Below are positions 18,120 through 26,615 of a stretch of DNA of 64,000 nt, piece by piece. The notes beneath the pieces were generated by a model. That model was not told the DNA's origin. It searched no databases and was given only the letters and a program-made list of their open reading frames with translations. The translations under genes were made by a program, and so were the position numbers. The stretch comes from Dyella acidiphila (GTDB lineage Bacteria; Pseudomonadota; Gammaproteobacteria; Xanthomonadales; Rhodanobacteraceae): the NCBI RefSeq assembly GCF_014863405.1, contig NZ_JACZZA010000009.1, positions 144,340-208,339 on the forward strand. The letters are read 5' to 3'. Numbering within the stretch: position 1 is the first letter of the stretch; every line of letters starts with the position of its first letter.

Positions 18120-19934
18120 TCAGGTGCCGAAACGGCTGCTGTCGCCGTCGCCACTGTTGCCGACAATGACGCGATTGCGTCCGGTGCGCTTGGCGATATA
18201 GAGCGCGGCATCCGCTTCCCTGCACAGGTGCTGCAGGTTGTAGCTCGCGGCATCGGTGCAGGCCAGGCCGATGCTGGCGGAAAACGATACGACGCTGCCG
18301 TCGACTTCCACCCGGGTAGCCTCGATCGCCAGCCGGATGCGATCGGCGATGAGCGTCCCCTGGTGGCGAGAGCAATCCAGCAGCAGGATGCCAAATTCTT
18401 CGCCGCCGAGGCGGCCGAACAGATCGGCCGGACGCAGATGATGCTTGCACACGGTAACAGTGTGCTTGAGCACGGTATCGCCAATGGCATGGCCATGCGT
18501 ATCGTTGACGTGCTTGAAGTGATCCAGGTCGATGGAGATCAGACAGGCGCCGCCGCCCTTTTTTTCCAGCACGCGCAGCGCGCGTTCGGCTTCGCCGATA
18601 AAATGCTGGTGATTGAAGATGCCGGTGAGGCCATCCAGCCGCGCCAGACGCTTGAAGCGCAGCTGCGAGCGTTTCAGCCGGAGCAGCCAGAACGCGATCG
18701 TAACCAGCGCCAGCAGCAGCAGCGCGATGTACAGCCGCCCGGTTTCGACCGCCTTGGTGACCAGCGCCTGCTGCAACTGCAGGATCTTGTTTTCCCGCGA
18801 CAGGCGTTCGGTTTCCAGCCGCTGCGCCAGCGTCTGCTGCTGGGCCGTCACGTAGGCCAGCGTCCTGGCGCTGATGTCGTTGAGATAGCCTTTGTCCTGC
18901 ACCACGTATTGTTCGTAGTAGGCCAGCGCGGCAGCGTTGTGGCCTTGTTTTTTTTCCACCTGGTAAAGCACTTCGTAGGCGGTCATCAGCCATTCGCTGA
19001 TGTCGTTGGGATGACTCATGGCCAGCGCGGCCAGCGCGGCCTTCCTGGCGTCGTTGTCTTTGCCCAGCTTGGCGTAGGCCCTTGCCCGTTCAACCTGCGA
19101 GGACAGCATGTGGAAATAAAAATGATTGCTGCTGATGCTCGGTGCCAGCCGGTCGAGCAAGGCGATGGTCTTTTCCGGCTGGTTCTCATCCATGTAAAGA
19201 CTGCCCAGCACCAGCCACATGCTATTGGCGGCAACCTTTTGCCCGGCGGCGACGCAGGTATCGATGGCGCGCTGCAGTAGCGGACTGGAAGCGGTAAGCC
19301 GCTTGCCGTTGTAAAGCGCGGCCACCTGCATCGACAACGGTTCGCACAGGCTTTCGCCGGCGGGAACGGTGCTTTCCATCATGTGCGCGTACTTGATCGC
19401 CAGTTCGGTCTGGCCGGCAAAATTCAGTGCCTGGGAGAGATTGAACAACAGCAGATAACTGGCCAGCGGATCCTTCACCTCAGGCAATTCCGCGGTGAGT
19501 CGGTTGGCGAGCGTAAACGCTTCGACGTAGCGGCGGGTGAAACCGAAATTGCTCAACAGCACCGCCGATGCCTTGATCGCCAGCGTGGTGTCGCCGGAGT
19601 GATCGATAACGTCCTGCAGTTGTTGTTGCGATTTGACGTAATTGCCCTCGAAGGTGGTTTCCCACGCCTGGAGGTAACGCAAATGCCATTGCTCGGTTTT
19701 GCTCAGGCCAGGCGATTCGCTCTGCAGCTGCGCCAGCATCTGCACGAAGCGCGGATGGTCCTTGGTGCGTATGTGTTCGGCTTGGTCCAGGGTTGCCGCC
19801 GCACCGTTATCGGTGGCGGCGGCATGCGCGCTCGGCAGGAATGCGCCAAGTAGAAACGCACCAAGTAGAAACGCACCCAGCAGCGTGCCTGCCCATGCAG
19901 GCCACGGCCGGGAGCGCGTGCTTGGCCGAAACAT
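18120..19934 (-). CDS. TPR-repeat membrane diguanylate cyclase (GGDEF)
   Basis: 604 aa. Signal peptide, then a helical TPR-like periplasmic region (about 45-375), a transmembrane helix near 400-420 (LYIALLLLALVTIAFWLL), and a cytoplasmic GGDEF domain (about 440-600) with active-site LGGEEFG. It makes c-di-GMP in response to something bound outside the membrane. The signal region holds a three-fold LLGAF repeat from a 15-bp DNA repeat. The ATG lies only 9 bases after the stop of the borosin-like peptide gene, so the two are probably one transcript. Confidence 0.88.
   Translation of the reverse strand: MFRPSTRSRPWPAWAGTLLGAFLLGAFLLGAFLPSAHAAATDNGAAATLDQAEHIRTKDHPRFVQMLAQLQSESPGLSKTEQWHLRYLQAWETTFEGNYVKSQQQLQDVIDHSGDTTLAIKASAVLLSNFGFTRRYVEAFTLANRLTAELPEVKDPLASYLLLFNLSQALNFAGQTELAIKYAHMMESTVPAGESLCEPLSMQVAALYNGKRLTASSPLLQRAIDTCVAAGQKVAANSMWLVLGSLYMDENQPEKTIALLDRLAPSISSNHFYFHMLSSQVERARAYAKLGKDNDARKAALAALAMSHPNDISEWLMTAYEVLYQVEKKQGHNAAALAYYEQYVVQDKGYLNDISARTLAYVTAQQQTLAQRLETERLSRENKILQLQQALVTKAVETGRLYIALLLLALVTIAFWLLRLKRSQLRFKRLARLDGLTGIFNHQHFIGEAERALRVLEKKGGGACLISIDLDHFKHVNDTHGHAIGDTVLKHTVTVCKHHLRPADLFGRLGGEEFGILLLDCSRHQGTLIADRIRLAIEATRVEVDGSVVSFSASIGLACTDAASYNLQHLCREADAALYIAKRTGRNRVIVGNSGDGDSSRFGT
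19846..19875. repeat. 15-bp tandem repeat in signal-peptide codons
   Basis: The unit CCAAGTAGAAACGCA occurs twice exactly (19846-19860, 19861-19875), flanked by diverged units on both sides. Each unit encodes five residues (LLGAF family) of the hydrophobic core of the GGDEF protein's signal peptide. Confidence 0.85.
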
Positions 19935-19943
19935 TGCCAGCAG

Positions 19944-20240
19944 TTAATGCTTGGGAGAGGACTTGTCCTGATCGGGCGTCGGACGTGGATGATGATGCGG
20001 CTCGTCGTCCTGATCGGGTTCGTCTTCCTCGTGGCAGGGGCCGAGCGTGCCCTGCGGCGGATCCAGCTTCTCGTGGCCGAGTTCGACCGTCAGCACGCTG
20101 CTGTCGGCCGTTTCGACGGCGGCGATCAGCGTCTCCGAGGCCTGGGCCTGCCTGAGCTTGTCAGCCAGTTCTTCGAGCGGGGCGTGACGCAGCGACGCGT
20201 CGCGTCCAATGGTTTCCAGCAATTCAATCGTGTCAGACAT
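19944..20240 (-). CDS. Borosin-like RiPP precursor with acidic/His-rich tail
   Basis: 98 aa, with a strong site (AGGGAGAA) before the ATG. Residues 1-56 (starting MSDTIELLETIGRDASLRHA) are a compact helical leader resembling, from memory, the borosin-binding domain of split borosin precursors such as Shewanella SonA (short helices, an LG/IGxDA motif near residue 11-15). Residues 57-98 have one Cys (Cys69), a DE-rich stretch (EEDEPDQDDEP), three consecutive His and several Pro. The methyltransferase gene lies 166 bases upstream. A metal-binding peptide of other kind is the alternative reading. Confidence 0.65.
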   Translation of the reverse strand: MSDTIELLETIGRDASLRHAPLEELADKLRQAQASETLIAAVETADSSVLTVELGHEKLDPPQGTLGPCHEEDEPDQDDEPHHHPRPTPDQDKSSPKH

Positions 20241-20406
20241 GCAGTTCTCCCTGTTCCTGAGATGGACTTATAGCGGCTGGACAGCCCTGGCCGAATGACC
20301 GGGACCGCCAGCCTGGTAAAGCATTCGGCCGTGCGCGCGCTGAAGATCCGCCCCTACGTGCGCGTCGCAGCGCCGCTGCGTTTCGTGTCATGGCATCCGG
20401 CCTCCC

Positions 20407-21243
20407 TCAGGCCGGCATGCCTGTCGTATCTATGTTGTCCAATGCATCCAAGCGTTCCCGCATCGCCAGGTTCGGCTTCAGGGACTGAGCTGGCGGCAAG
20501 ATTACCGTTTCCTCGGAGTTGAGTGGGACATGAGGCAAATTGCGCAGCGCCACCCGGCGCACGCGCGGCTTTTCGATCGGCAGGGTGGCGCCGCGGTAAA
20601 TAAGCACTTCGTGCTCCAGCGGGTAGTCCCGGCTGAGCACATCCACCAGTACCTGCCGATATTCCGGGCCGGTCTGGAAGCGTGCCATGGAGCGGTCGCC
20701 CACCAGGCCGACCTGCCACAGCACCAGATAGGCGGTGGGGTCGATGCGCCGTTCATAGATCAGCAGCTGGCTGGCCTCGAAATGCTGGCAACCATAGCGG
20801 CCCGGGTCGATGCCCAGGTCTGCATAGAGGCAGTCTTCTGCCGACACGCCTGGCTCCATATGCGCCTGGAAACCTTCGGCGCGGGCCAGCTCGATGACCT
20901 TGTGCGGCGCCCAGGCAAAGATGCCGGGATGGCCGTAGAACACGCCGCAGACCCGCTTGCCGGCCCGCACTTCGGCCATGATCAGCGCGACCCATTGTTT
21001 ATAGGTCTTCATCCGCGACTTGCCGTGCTGGTAATAGGGCTGGAGGCTGCGCACATCCGGATGCATGCGCTGCAACCACAGCTCCACCACGCCGTCGGAA
21101 AGGCCCGCGAAAATCACATCGGCCTGCTCGATATGGTTGCGTGCCAACGGCGTCAGATGGGAACCCAGGGTCATGCCCATGCCGACACAGGACAGGCTGC
21201 CGCGGCGGGGCTCGTTGCTTGGAGGTGAGCTGGTCGTATTCAT
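20407..21243 (-). CDS. Borosin-type peptide alpha-N-methyltransferase (tetrapyrrole-methylase fold)
   Basis: 278 aa. SAM-binding GMGMTLGSHLTPLA near the N terminus and FYGHPGIFAWAPHKVI place it in the tetrapyrrole methylase fold, in the branch of OphMA/SonM. The four catalytic residues known in OphMA (Tyr66, Arg72, Tyr76, Tyr98) have exact-spacing counterparts: Tyr71, Arg77, Tyr81, Tyr103. The family iteratively methylates backbone amides of a partner peptide. No fused core is visible, so it should act on the separate gene product downstream. The start MNTTSS is used; an upstream extension of 18 codons exists. Confidence 0.8.
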   Translation of the reverse strand: MNTTSSPPSNEPRRGSLSCVGMGMTLGSHLTPLARNHIEQADVIFAGLSDGVVELWLQRMHPDVRSLQPYYQHGKSRMKTYKQWVALIMAEVRAGKRVCGVFYGHPGIFAWAPHKVIELARAEGFQAHMEPGVSAEDCLYADLGIDPGRYGCQHFEASQLLIYERRIDPTAYLVLWQVGLVGDRSMARFQTGPEYRQVLVDVLSRDYPLEHEVLIYRGATLPIEKPRVRRVALRNLPHVPLNSEETVILPPAQSLKPNLAMRERLDALDNIDTTGMPA

Positions 21244-21501
21244 GGTCCTGTCCAAAGCAAATTGTGTGCCCGGAAGTGGACGAACAGAACGCGCCAAGCT
21301 GCGCGGGGCAGCCTGGGCATGGTCATGTGCAGGATGACGGAAACGCGATCTGGCGAGCGACGAAGAACGTCCAATTGCGCCCCAACACGGACTTGGGTTT
21401 CGGTCAGTGATGCCGCCGAAATTTCTCGCGCTGGAGGTGGCCTCTCCATGCCGCTTCGGGCATCACTGCTACGCGACGATCAGGCGTTGAGAACTAACCG
21501 G

Positions 21502-22299
21502 TCATGCCACCGCTGCGAGCCAATGCCGTGCCGCATCGATCACCGCAGGGGGCTGTTCGCGATGGGGCACATGTCCGCATGCCGGCAGGATCAGGCTGTG
21601 GGATGGCCCGGCGACCAGCGCGGCGATGCGCTCGGGATGACGCACCGAGCCGTATTCATCCAGCTCGCCGTGAATGGCCAGCGCCGGGCACGACACGCGG
21701 CGCAGATCCTCGTCCAGCTGCCAATCGGCGAAATCCGGTGCCAGCCAGGTATCGATCCAGGCGCTCAGTACCCAGGCAGCCTTGTCGCCGTGATATTTCG
21801 CCAGACGTTCCAACTGCCCGGGCGACTGGAAGGCCTGCTGTGCAGCGAGAATGCCGCGGATGGTGCGGTCCTCGACAAAGGCCTGCGCCGATTCGGTAAT
21901 CAACGCCGTGCAATGAGCCCCATGGGCGGCTGCGCAGGCCACCGCCATGCCGCCGCCCACGCTGTGCCCGAAGGCGACAAAACGTTCCAGCTGCAGCGCT
22001 TCGCGCAAGTGACGAAAGCCGCCGTGCGCTTCCGCGTCGACAAAATGACGATCCAGCTTGCCGGCATGCGGATCGGAGCGGCCGAAGCCGAGGCGGTCGT
22101 AGGCGATGACGCAGCGGCCGGTAGCCAGGGCAAGCTCGGCGGGGAAATCGCGCCATAGCGCCACGCAGCCGAGGGAGTCGTGCAACAGCACGATGGCTGC
22201 GCGTCGGCTGGCGTCATCGCCTGGCGGATCCCAGCGCGTGGCAAACAGGCGCCCTTGCGGTGTGGTGATCAAGAGATCTTGGCTCGAAACAGAAGACAT
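21502..22299 (-). CDS. Alpha/beta-hydrolase
   Basis: 265 aa, full-length fold. Oxyanion region VLLHDSLGC, nucleophile elbow GHSVGGG, Asp in HGELDEYG and His in PACGHVPHRE complete the triad. No signal peptide, so cytoplasmic. It lies upstream of DUF3861 on the same strand with a 44-base gap to that gene's stop. The substrate is unknown; ester or lactone hydrolysis is typical. Confidence 0.85.
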   Translation of the reverse strand: MSSVSSQDLLITTPQGRLFATRWDPPGDDASRRAAIVLLHDSLGCVALWRDFPAELALATGRCVIAYDRLGFGRSDPHAGKLDRHFVDAEAHGGFRHLREALQLERFVAFGHSVGGGMAVACAAAHGAHCTALITESAQAFVEDRTIRGILAAQQAFQSPGQLERLAKYHGDKAAWVLSAWIDTWLAPDFADWQLDEDLRRVSCPALAIHGELDEYGSVRHPERIAALVAGPSHSLILPACGHVPHREQPPAVIDAARHWLAAVA

Positions 22300-22343
22300 G
22301 CAGGTTATCGGCGGGTTGTGCGTGGCAGGCGGCCGGACAACTT

Positions 22344-22646
22344 TCAGGTATTTGCGGTACTGGCCGCAATCCGCGATTTCAGATTGCCGATAAAGCGGCG
22401 CATGGCCGGCTGGATCTCGGCGAACAAGGGATCGTGGCGTGCGCCCAGCATCACGCCGGTGAATAGCTTCAGGCCTACCGCCAGCGCCAGCGCATCGTCG
22501 GCGGCGAAGGCGGTGCCGTGGCGCACGCGTTCGACGATGGCGAGCAGGTCATCGTGCTGCTGCACCTCGAAGCTCAGCGGTGCGGTGCTGGCGCCGTCGA
22601 TGCATTCGACCTGGATGCGATAGCGATGCGCGGATGTAGTGGACAT
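22344..22646 (-). CDS. DUF3861 protein
   Basis: 100 aa. RYRIQVECIDGAS followed by an even alpha/beta pattern and IVERVRHGTAFAADDALALAVGLKLF matches DUF3861, a family of small uncharacterised cytosolic proteins. It sits upstream of the alpha/beta-hydrolase on the same strand. Confidence 0.7.
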   Translation of the reverse strand: MSTTSAHRYRIQVECIDGASTAPLSFEVQQHDDLLAIVERVRHGTAFAADDALALAVGLKLFTGVMLGARHDPLFAEIQPAMRRFIGNLKSRIAASTANT

Positions 22647-22680
22647 GGCGAAGTTCCTGCGTAGTTCGATGCGTAGATGT

Positions 22681-22715
22681 GCTGCGGCCCATGCGTGACG
22701 AGCATGGGCCGCAGC
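22681..22715. terminator. Hairpin, possible terminator
   Basis: Perfect 14-bp inverted repeat (22681-22694 and 22702-22715, arm GCTGCGGCCCATGC) with a 7-base loop, just downstream of the tautomerase stop. No clear T tract follows, so it could also stabilise the RNA end. Confidence 0.55.
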
Positions 22716-22721
22716 GCAGAC

Positions 22722-22940
22722 TTACTTGGACGCGGGCGGCAGCCCCATCTTGGCGAGGGTGAGCGTTTCGTCGGCGCGGCCCCAGCCGCCATCGGCGACT
22801 TCCTCCACCAGCACCATCGAGTAGGGGCGGGCGCCTTCGCCGAAATACTCGACGAACATGGCGGTGGTGCGGTGGATGATTTCTTCCTTGCGGGCGGCAT
22901 CGACGATGCCTTCGGGAAGTTTGAAATTGGCGAACGGCAT
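22722..22940 (-). CDS. 4-oxalocrotonate tautomerase family protein
   Basis: 72 aa. It starts Met-Pro, giving the N-terminal proline that acts as the catalytic base once Met is removed. The body (GIVDAARKEEIIHRTTAMFVEYFG; YSMVLVEEVADGGWG) matches the small tautomerase fold. It lies immediately after an SDR oxidoreductase, 36 bases apart, and may be co-transcribed. Confidence 0.85.
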   Translation of the reverse strand: MPFANFKLPEGIVDAARKEEIIHRTTAMFVEYFGEGARPYSMVLVEEVADGGWGRADETLTLAKMGLPPASK

Positions 22941-22976
22941 GGGAGTTTCCTTACGTTGATGGTGGGGTGAACGTGC

Positions 22977-23885
22977 TCAGGCGGCGTGCGGCTTGCGTTG
23001 CGGCGAGAGCAGGTCGCCGAGCTGGATGCGGCGCAGGAATTCCGCGCGGATGCGATCGGCTACTGCATTGACGACTTCGCAGCCGTCGTCCGACGGGTCG
23101 ACATGCACGCGGAACGGGCGGCGGCCATAGGGTGCGTTCACCACGTCCACGACTGCAGCGGCGACGCTTTGCGGATCCGCATCCGGCGGCTCGCAGGCGG
23201 CCAGGTTGGTAAGAATTTCCGTGGTCAGGCCCTGGTTGGCGCCGTTGTCGTATTCGGCCTGGCGGGCCTGGTCGGCCGGCGCGGCGGAGTGCGCGAAATG
23301 ATTGGTGCCCTTGGTGAAGGCGCCCGGCACCACGATGCTGGTCTCGATACCCCAGCGCGCCAGTTCGCCCGCATAGCTCACCGCCACCGCATCCATTGCG
23401 GCCTTTGCGGCAAAATACGGCGCCAGGTACGGCGGCGTGCCGCCGCGATGGCTGGAACTGCCGATCCACAACAGCAGACCCTGGCCGCGTGCGCGCAGAT
23501 GCGGCAGCACGGCGCGGTTGACTCGCTGCGTGCCCAGTACGTTCACGTCGTACAGCTGTGCAAACTGTTCGGGCGTAAACGCTTCGGCTGCGCCGAACAC
23601 CATATGCCCGGCGTTGTGCATCACCGTATCGATGCGGCCCTGCTCGGCGATGACCTGCGCAATGGCGGCATCGGCGGAAGCCTGCGATTGCACGTCCAGT
23701 TCCACCGTATGCAGCGCAACCTTGTGCTGGGCGGCGTAGTCGCGTGCGGCGGCAACCTGGGCTGCGTTGCGCCCGGCAGTGTCGCGCATGCTGGCGTAGA
23801 CGATATGGCCTGCATCGGCCAGCGCACGCGCGCTCATTGCGCCAAAGCCGCTGGATGCACCGGTAACCAGAATGACCTGTTTCAT
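22977..23885 (-). CDS. SDR-family oxidoreductase
   Basis: 302 aa. NAD(P)-binding TGASSGFGAMSARAL, NAG motif HNAGHMVFG, and active-site Tyr/Lys in YFAAKAAMDAVAV. Classical short-chain dehydrogenase, longer than average at the C terminus. In a leftward run SDR (24657) - SDR - tautomerase, facing a divergent LysR. Substrate unknown. Confidence 0.88.
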   Translation of the reverse strand: MKQVILVTGASSGFGAMSARALADAGHIVYASMRDTAGRNAAQVAAARDYAAQHKVALHTVELDVQSQASADAAIAQVIAEQGRIDTVMHNAGHMVFGAAEAFTPEQFAQLYDVNVLGTQRVNRAVLPHLRARGQGLLLWIGSSSHRGGTPPYLAPYFAAKAAMDAVAVSYAGELARWGIETSIVVPGAFTKGTNHFAHSAAPADQARQAEYDNGANQGLTTEILTNLAACEPPDADPQSVAAAVVDVVNAPYGRRPFRVHVDPSDDGCEVVNAVADRIRAEFLRRIQLGDLLSPQRKPHAA

Positions 23886-23916
23886 GACGATGTCCTCAAT
23901 GGGAAAAGGTGGGGGA

Positions 23917-24657
23917 TCAGGCGAAGCCGCCGTTGACGCGAATCACTTGCGAGTTCACCCAGCTGCCATCCGGGCCGGCCAGGAAGGACACGGCGGCGGC
24001 GATTTCTGCCGGCGTACCGATGCGTTCCAGCGGCGCCATCTTGGCGATCTGGCTCACTTGCTCATCGGACTTGCCGTCGAAGAACAGCTCGGTGGCGACC
24101 GGGCCCGGGGCGATCGCATTGACGGTGATGTCGCGGCCGCGCAATTCATTGGCCAGCACATGCACCAGGCCTTCCACGCCGGCCTTGCTGGCGATGTACG
24201 GGCCGTAGGCCGGGAAGGACTTGGCCAGCACGCTGCTGGACAGCGCGATGATGCGGCCGCCCTGGCCCAGTTCCTTCGCCGCCTGCGCCATCACCATGAA
24301 GGCGCCGCGCAGATTGGTGCCGATGACCTTGTCGAAGGCCTCCAGGCTGCTTTCGGCGATGGGCGCCATCGGCATCACGCCGGCGCTGTTGACCACCACG
24401 TCGACGCGGCCGAAGGCCTCCTTGGTGGCGGCGAACAGATGAGCTACGTCCTTGGGGTTGCCGATGTCGCCCTGTACGGCGATGGCCTTGCCGCCGGCCG
24501 CTTCGATCGCGGCCACCGTTTCCTGGGCCTTGCTGGCGTTGCCGGCGTAGTTGACGGCGACGGCGAAGCCGTCGGCGGCCAGCCGCATGGCAATGGCCTG
24601 GCCGATGCCGCGCGAACCGCCGGTGACAATGGCGCTTTTGGCGTGCTGGGTATTCAT
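23917..24657 (-). CDS. SDR-family oxidoreductase
   Basis: 246 aa. TGGSRGIGQAIAMRL, NSAGVMPMA and YxxxK in GPYIASKAGVEGLVHVL; the C terminus (SQVIRVNGGFA) is typical of 3-oxoacyl-reductase-like SDRs. The start MNTQHAK follows GGAGCGAGAT; an 18-codon upstream extension is unlikely. Divergent from the LysR gene with a palindrome between, so probably the regulator's target. Confidence 0.9.
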   Translation of the reverse strand: MNTQHAKSAIVTGGSRGIGQAIAMRLAADGFAVAVNYAGNASKAQETVAAIEAAGGKAIAVQGDIGNPKDVAHLFAATKEAFGRVDVVVNSAGVMPMAPIAESSLEAFDKVIGTNLRGAFMVMAQAAKELGQGGRIIALSSSVLAKSFPAYGPYIASKAGVEGLVHVLANELRGRDITVNAIAPGPVATELFFDGKSDEQVSQIAKMAPLERIGTPAEIAAAVSFLAGPDGSWVNSQVIRVNGGFA

Positions 24658-24749
24658 ATCTCGCTCCTGGTGGGAAGGGCGGGAGTGCCCTTGGGAAACG
24701 AGTCTGATCATTTAGTCGCTGTGGATAAATCCTGATAATCTGACAATGG

Positions 24750-24767
24750 TATTCAACCCATTGAATA
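24750..24767. promoter_or_regulatory. Palindromic operator, LysR T-N11-A type
   Basis: TATTCAA-CCCA-TTGAATA, perfect 7-bp arms, in the gap between the divergent SDR and LysR genes, 4 bases before the LysR ATG. It contains T-N11-A, the usual LysR recognition core. Probably the autoregulatory and activating site. Confidence 0.6.
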
Positions 24768-24771
24768 ATCC

Positions 24772-25677
24772 ATGGACCGCTTCGAGACTCTCCAGCTGTT
24801 CACCCGCATCGTGGAGTCCGGCAGCTTCAGCCGGGCCGCCGACATGCTCGACATGCCGCGCCCCACCGCCACCTATGCGATCCAGCAGCTGGAAGCGCGG
24901 CTGGGCGTGCGCCTGCTCGAACGCACCACCCGCCAGGTGCACGTCACCCTGGACGGGCAGGCGTTCTACGAGCGCTGCGTGCAGATCCTCAGCGAGCTGG
25001 ACGATGCCGAGGCCTCGCTGAAAAACGTCGCCGCCAATCCGCGCGGCACCTTGCGCGTGGACATGGCCAGCACCCATGCCACGCATATCGTGCTGCCGCG
25101 GATCGACGAATTCCGCAGCCGCTATCCGCGCATCGACCTGGTGATCAGTAGTGGCGACCGATTGGTGGACCTGATCCGCGAAGGCGTCGATTGCGTGATT
25201 CGCGCCGGCACGCCGCGCGATTCCGCGCTGGTAGCGCGCCCGCTGGCGCGCATGCCGCAAGTGATCTGCGCCAGCCCGGAATACCTCGCCTTCTTCGGCA
25301 CCCCGCAGCACCCGGACGAACTGGTCAATCACCAGCTGGTGAAGTTCTTTTCCGGCAGCAGCGGCATCGACAACACGCTGGAGCTGATGCTGGAAGGCAA
25401 GCTCAAGGAATTCGCCATGACCGGCTGGATGGCCGTGAACGACGCCGAGAGCTATGTGCTGTGCGCATTGCGCGGCTGCGGCCTGGTGCAACTGCCGCGC
25501 TTCCACGTGGAAGCCGAACTGCGCGACGGGCGCCTGGTCGCCGTGCTGGATGCATGGGCCAGTCCGGATATGCCGCTGTCGGCGCTGTACCCCTACCGAC
25601 GGCAGCTGTCGCCGCGCGTACGGGTGTTCGTCGATTGGCTAGGCGAGGTGTACAAAGCCAAATTCGGCCCGGCCTGA
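24772..25677 (+). CDS. LysR-family transcriptional regulator
   Basis: 301 aa. N-terminal winged HTH (MDRFETLQLFTRIVESGSFS ... MPRPTATYAIQQLEARLGVRLLERTTR) and a C-terminal periplasmic-binding-like effector domain. The RTTRQVHVTLDG and lack of extra domains fit the CrgA-like group. It is divergent from two SDR genes and a tautomerase, which it likely controls. Confidence 0.92.
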   Translation: MDRFETLQLFTRIVESGSFSRAADMLDMPRPTATYAIQQLEARLGVRLLERTTRQVHVTLDGQAFYERCVQILSELDDAEASLKNVAANPRGTLRVDMASTHATHIVLPRIDEFRSRYPRIDLVISSGDRLVDLIREGVDCVIRAGTPRDSALVARPLARMPQVICASPEYLAFFGTPQHPDELVNHQLVKFFSGSSGIDNTLELMLEGKLKEFAMTGWMAVNDAESYVLCALRGCGLVQLPRFHVEAELRDGRLVAVLDAWASPDMPLSALYPYRRQLSPRVRVFVDWLGEVYKAKFGPA

Positions 25678-25727
25678 GCTTGCACACGGTTAAAATCGGC
25701 GACCCCGCCGTCCCGGAGATTTTCGTC

Positions 25728-26570
25728 TTGTCGCATTACGCCGGCCCCCTGCTTACCCGCACCGAAGCCGAATCGCTGCTGGCCGCCCACGCGGCCGGCG
25801 CCAGTGCATGGCAAGGATCGCTCGATCTGGGCCGCTCCAAAGGCGACGTAGCCTTGCTGGCGGAGCTATGGGAATGGAACGGCCAGCGCTATCCGTACCC
25901 CTCCAAGCTGAAAGACCGCACCGTCTATTACTGGGATGGCGAAGCGTTCGAACCGGTCTCGCGCTTCTCCGGCTCGCTGATCAAGCTGGTGCCGACCGAA
26001 TGGGGTGCGCCCACCTTCGAGATCGACGGCATCAAGATGCTGCCTACGTCGAAGGAATCGCCGTTCGACGATGCGCGCCGCAAAGTGGCGCTGGTGGAAC
26101 CGCGCGGCAAGGTAGTGCTCGATACCTGCGGCGGCCTCGGCTATTTCGCCGCCTGCTGCCTGGAGAGCGACGTGGCGCGCATCCATTCGTTCGAAAAGAA
26201 CGCCGATGTGCTGTGGTTGCGCACACTCAACGCGTGGTCGCCCGATCCGGCCGATCCGCGGCATGGCGGCCGCCTGCAACTGGAGCATGCCGATGTATCG
26301 CAGGCGATCCTGCGCATCGCCGATGCCTCCGTCGATGCCCTGCTGCACGATCCGCCGCGCTTCGGCATTGCCGGCGAACTGTATTCGCAACTGTTCTACA
26401 ACGAGCTTGCCCGCGTGCTGCGCCGTGGCGGCCGCCTGTTCCACTACACCGGCAGCCCCAACAAGCTCACCAGCGATCGCGACGTGCCGCGCGAAGTGGC
26501 GAAACGGCTGGAAAAGGCCGGGTTCAAGGCGCAGCTGGCGCTGGATGGCGTGTTGGCGACGCGGCGCTGA
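25728..26570 (+). CDS. Class I SAM-dependent methyltransferase (COG2521-like)
   Basis: 280 aa. SAM loop VLDTCGGLGYFAACCL, acidic end FEKNADVLW, and motif IV ALLHDPPRFG. The layout resembles the predicted methyltransferases of COG2521. The TTG at 25728 is chosen because CCGGAGA lies about 8 bases upstream; no in-frame ATG is near. Substrate (small molecule or RNA) is unknown. Confidence 0.7.
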   Translation: MSHYAGPLLTRTEAESLLAAHAAGASAWQGSLDLGRSKGDVALLAELWEWNGQRYPYPSKLKDRTVYYWDGEAFEPVSRFSGSLIKLVPTEWGAPTFEIDGIKMLPTSKESPFDDARRKVALVEPRGKVVLDTCGGLGYFAACCLESDVARIHSFEKNADVLWLRTLNAWSPDPADPRHGGRLQLEHADVSQAILRIADASVDALLHDPPRFGIAGELYSQLFYNELARVLRRGGRLFHYTGSPNKLTSDRDVPREVAKRLEKAGFKAQLALDGVLATRR

Positions 26571-26615
26571 AGGCATGGCGCTTGCTGCTTGCAAGCGCCA
26601 TGCGATAGCGGCTGA

